Assembly (NCBI GenBank): GCA_018261655.1
Contig: JAGTSG010000007.1
Location: 1-44,317 of the forward strand
Direction of reading: 5' to 3'
DNA from: Pseudomonadota bacterium
GTDB lineage: Bacteria; Pseudomonadota; Gammaproteobacteria; Steroidobacterales; Steroidobacteraceae
DNA length: 44,317 nucleotides
Made by a program: the position numbers and the translations under genes. The notes beneath the pieces are model-generated. The model had not been told where the DNA came from and ran no database searches. It was given only the letters and a program-made list of their open reading frames with translations. Each line of letters opens with the position of its first letter. Position 1 is the stretch's first letter. Of this stretch, positions 44,285 through 44,317 are shown piece after piece.

Positions 44285-44317
44285 TCACACGTTGAGCAGC
44301 AGGTGCTCGCGCTCCCA
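44285..44317 (-). CDS. C-terminal end of an upstream gene (partial)
   Basis: The last 33 bases read on minus as WEREHLLLNV followed by TGA, in good codon use, 28 bp before the SpuC-like gene. In Pseudomonas the gene at this place encodes a glutamine-synthetase-family gamma-glutamylpolyamine synthetase (SpuB), which would fit, but ten residues cannot show it. Confidence 0.4.
   Translation of the reverse strand, partial: WEREHLLLNV

Overview
The window is about 44 kb of high-GC, densely packed chromosomal DNA. It looks like an aerobic, free-living gammaproteobacterium. Support comes from a type-I fadBA pair, isocitrate dehydrogenase beside its kinase/phosphatase AceK, a Pseudomonas-like bkd operon with a divergent Lrp-type regulator, and a spuC-potFGHI polyamine cluster. 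The genus cannot be told from the sequence. I see no rRNA, tRNA, CRISPR array, prophage or insertion sequence. All genes appear intact except the two cut by the window edges. No stretch over 300 bases lacks a gene.

Layout, left to right. (1) 1-6651, minus strand: fadB, fadA, a copper P1B-ATPase and an agmatine deiminase cut at the left edge. (2) 6819-8489, plus: malic enzyme. (3) 8476-14767, minus: a Cus-type copper/silver efflux operon (Cys/His-rich small protein, outer-membrane channel, adaptor, RND pump) with ATGA overlaps. (4) 14976-18036, plus: icd and aceK, closed by a perfect 18-bp hairpin. (5) 18093-24531: bkdA1-bkdA2-bkdB, a branched-chain aminotransferase and a cystathionine-lyase-family enzyme on minus, with an Lrp/AsnC regulator divergent. 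(6) 24632-26706, plus: an ABC-2 exporter. (7) 26663-31554: three membrane or lipid-linked glycosylation-type proteins. (8) 31551-35552: phenylalanine hydroxylase, a secreted EEP-fold hydrolase, a YffB-like protein and a tyrosine phenol-lyase. (9) 35581-36447, minus: an HDOD signalling protein. (10) 36574-44317, minus: a polyamine operon (putrescine-type aminotransferase, potFGHI) followed by a polyphosphate glucokinase and a YbdL-type aminotransferase.

The theme is amino-acid, polyamine and fatty-acid catabolism feeding central carbon (BCKDH, beta-oxidation, malic enzyme, ICDH/AceK switch), with copper efflux. The least ordinary observations are: a 92-bp REP-like inverted-repeat element that supplies the start codon and first 19 codons of the YbdL-type aminotransferase; a possible phenylalanine to tyrosine to phenol route from phhA and a tyrosine phenol-lyase with all checked active-site residues; a 23-bp divergent spacer whose -10-like boxes suggest leaderless mRNAs; a polyphosphate glucokinase 7 bp behind potI; and a His/Cys-rich small protein heading the Cus operon.
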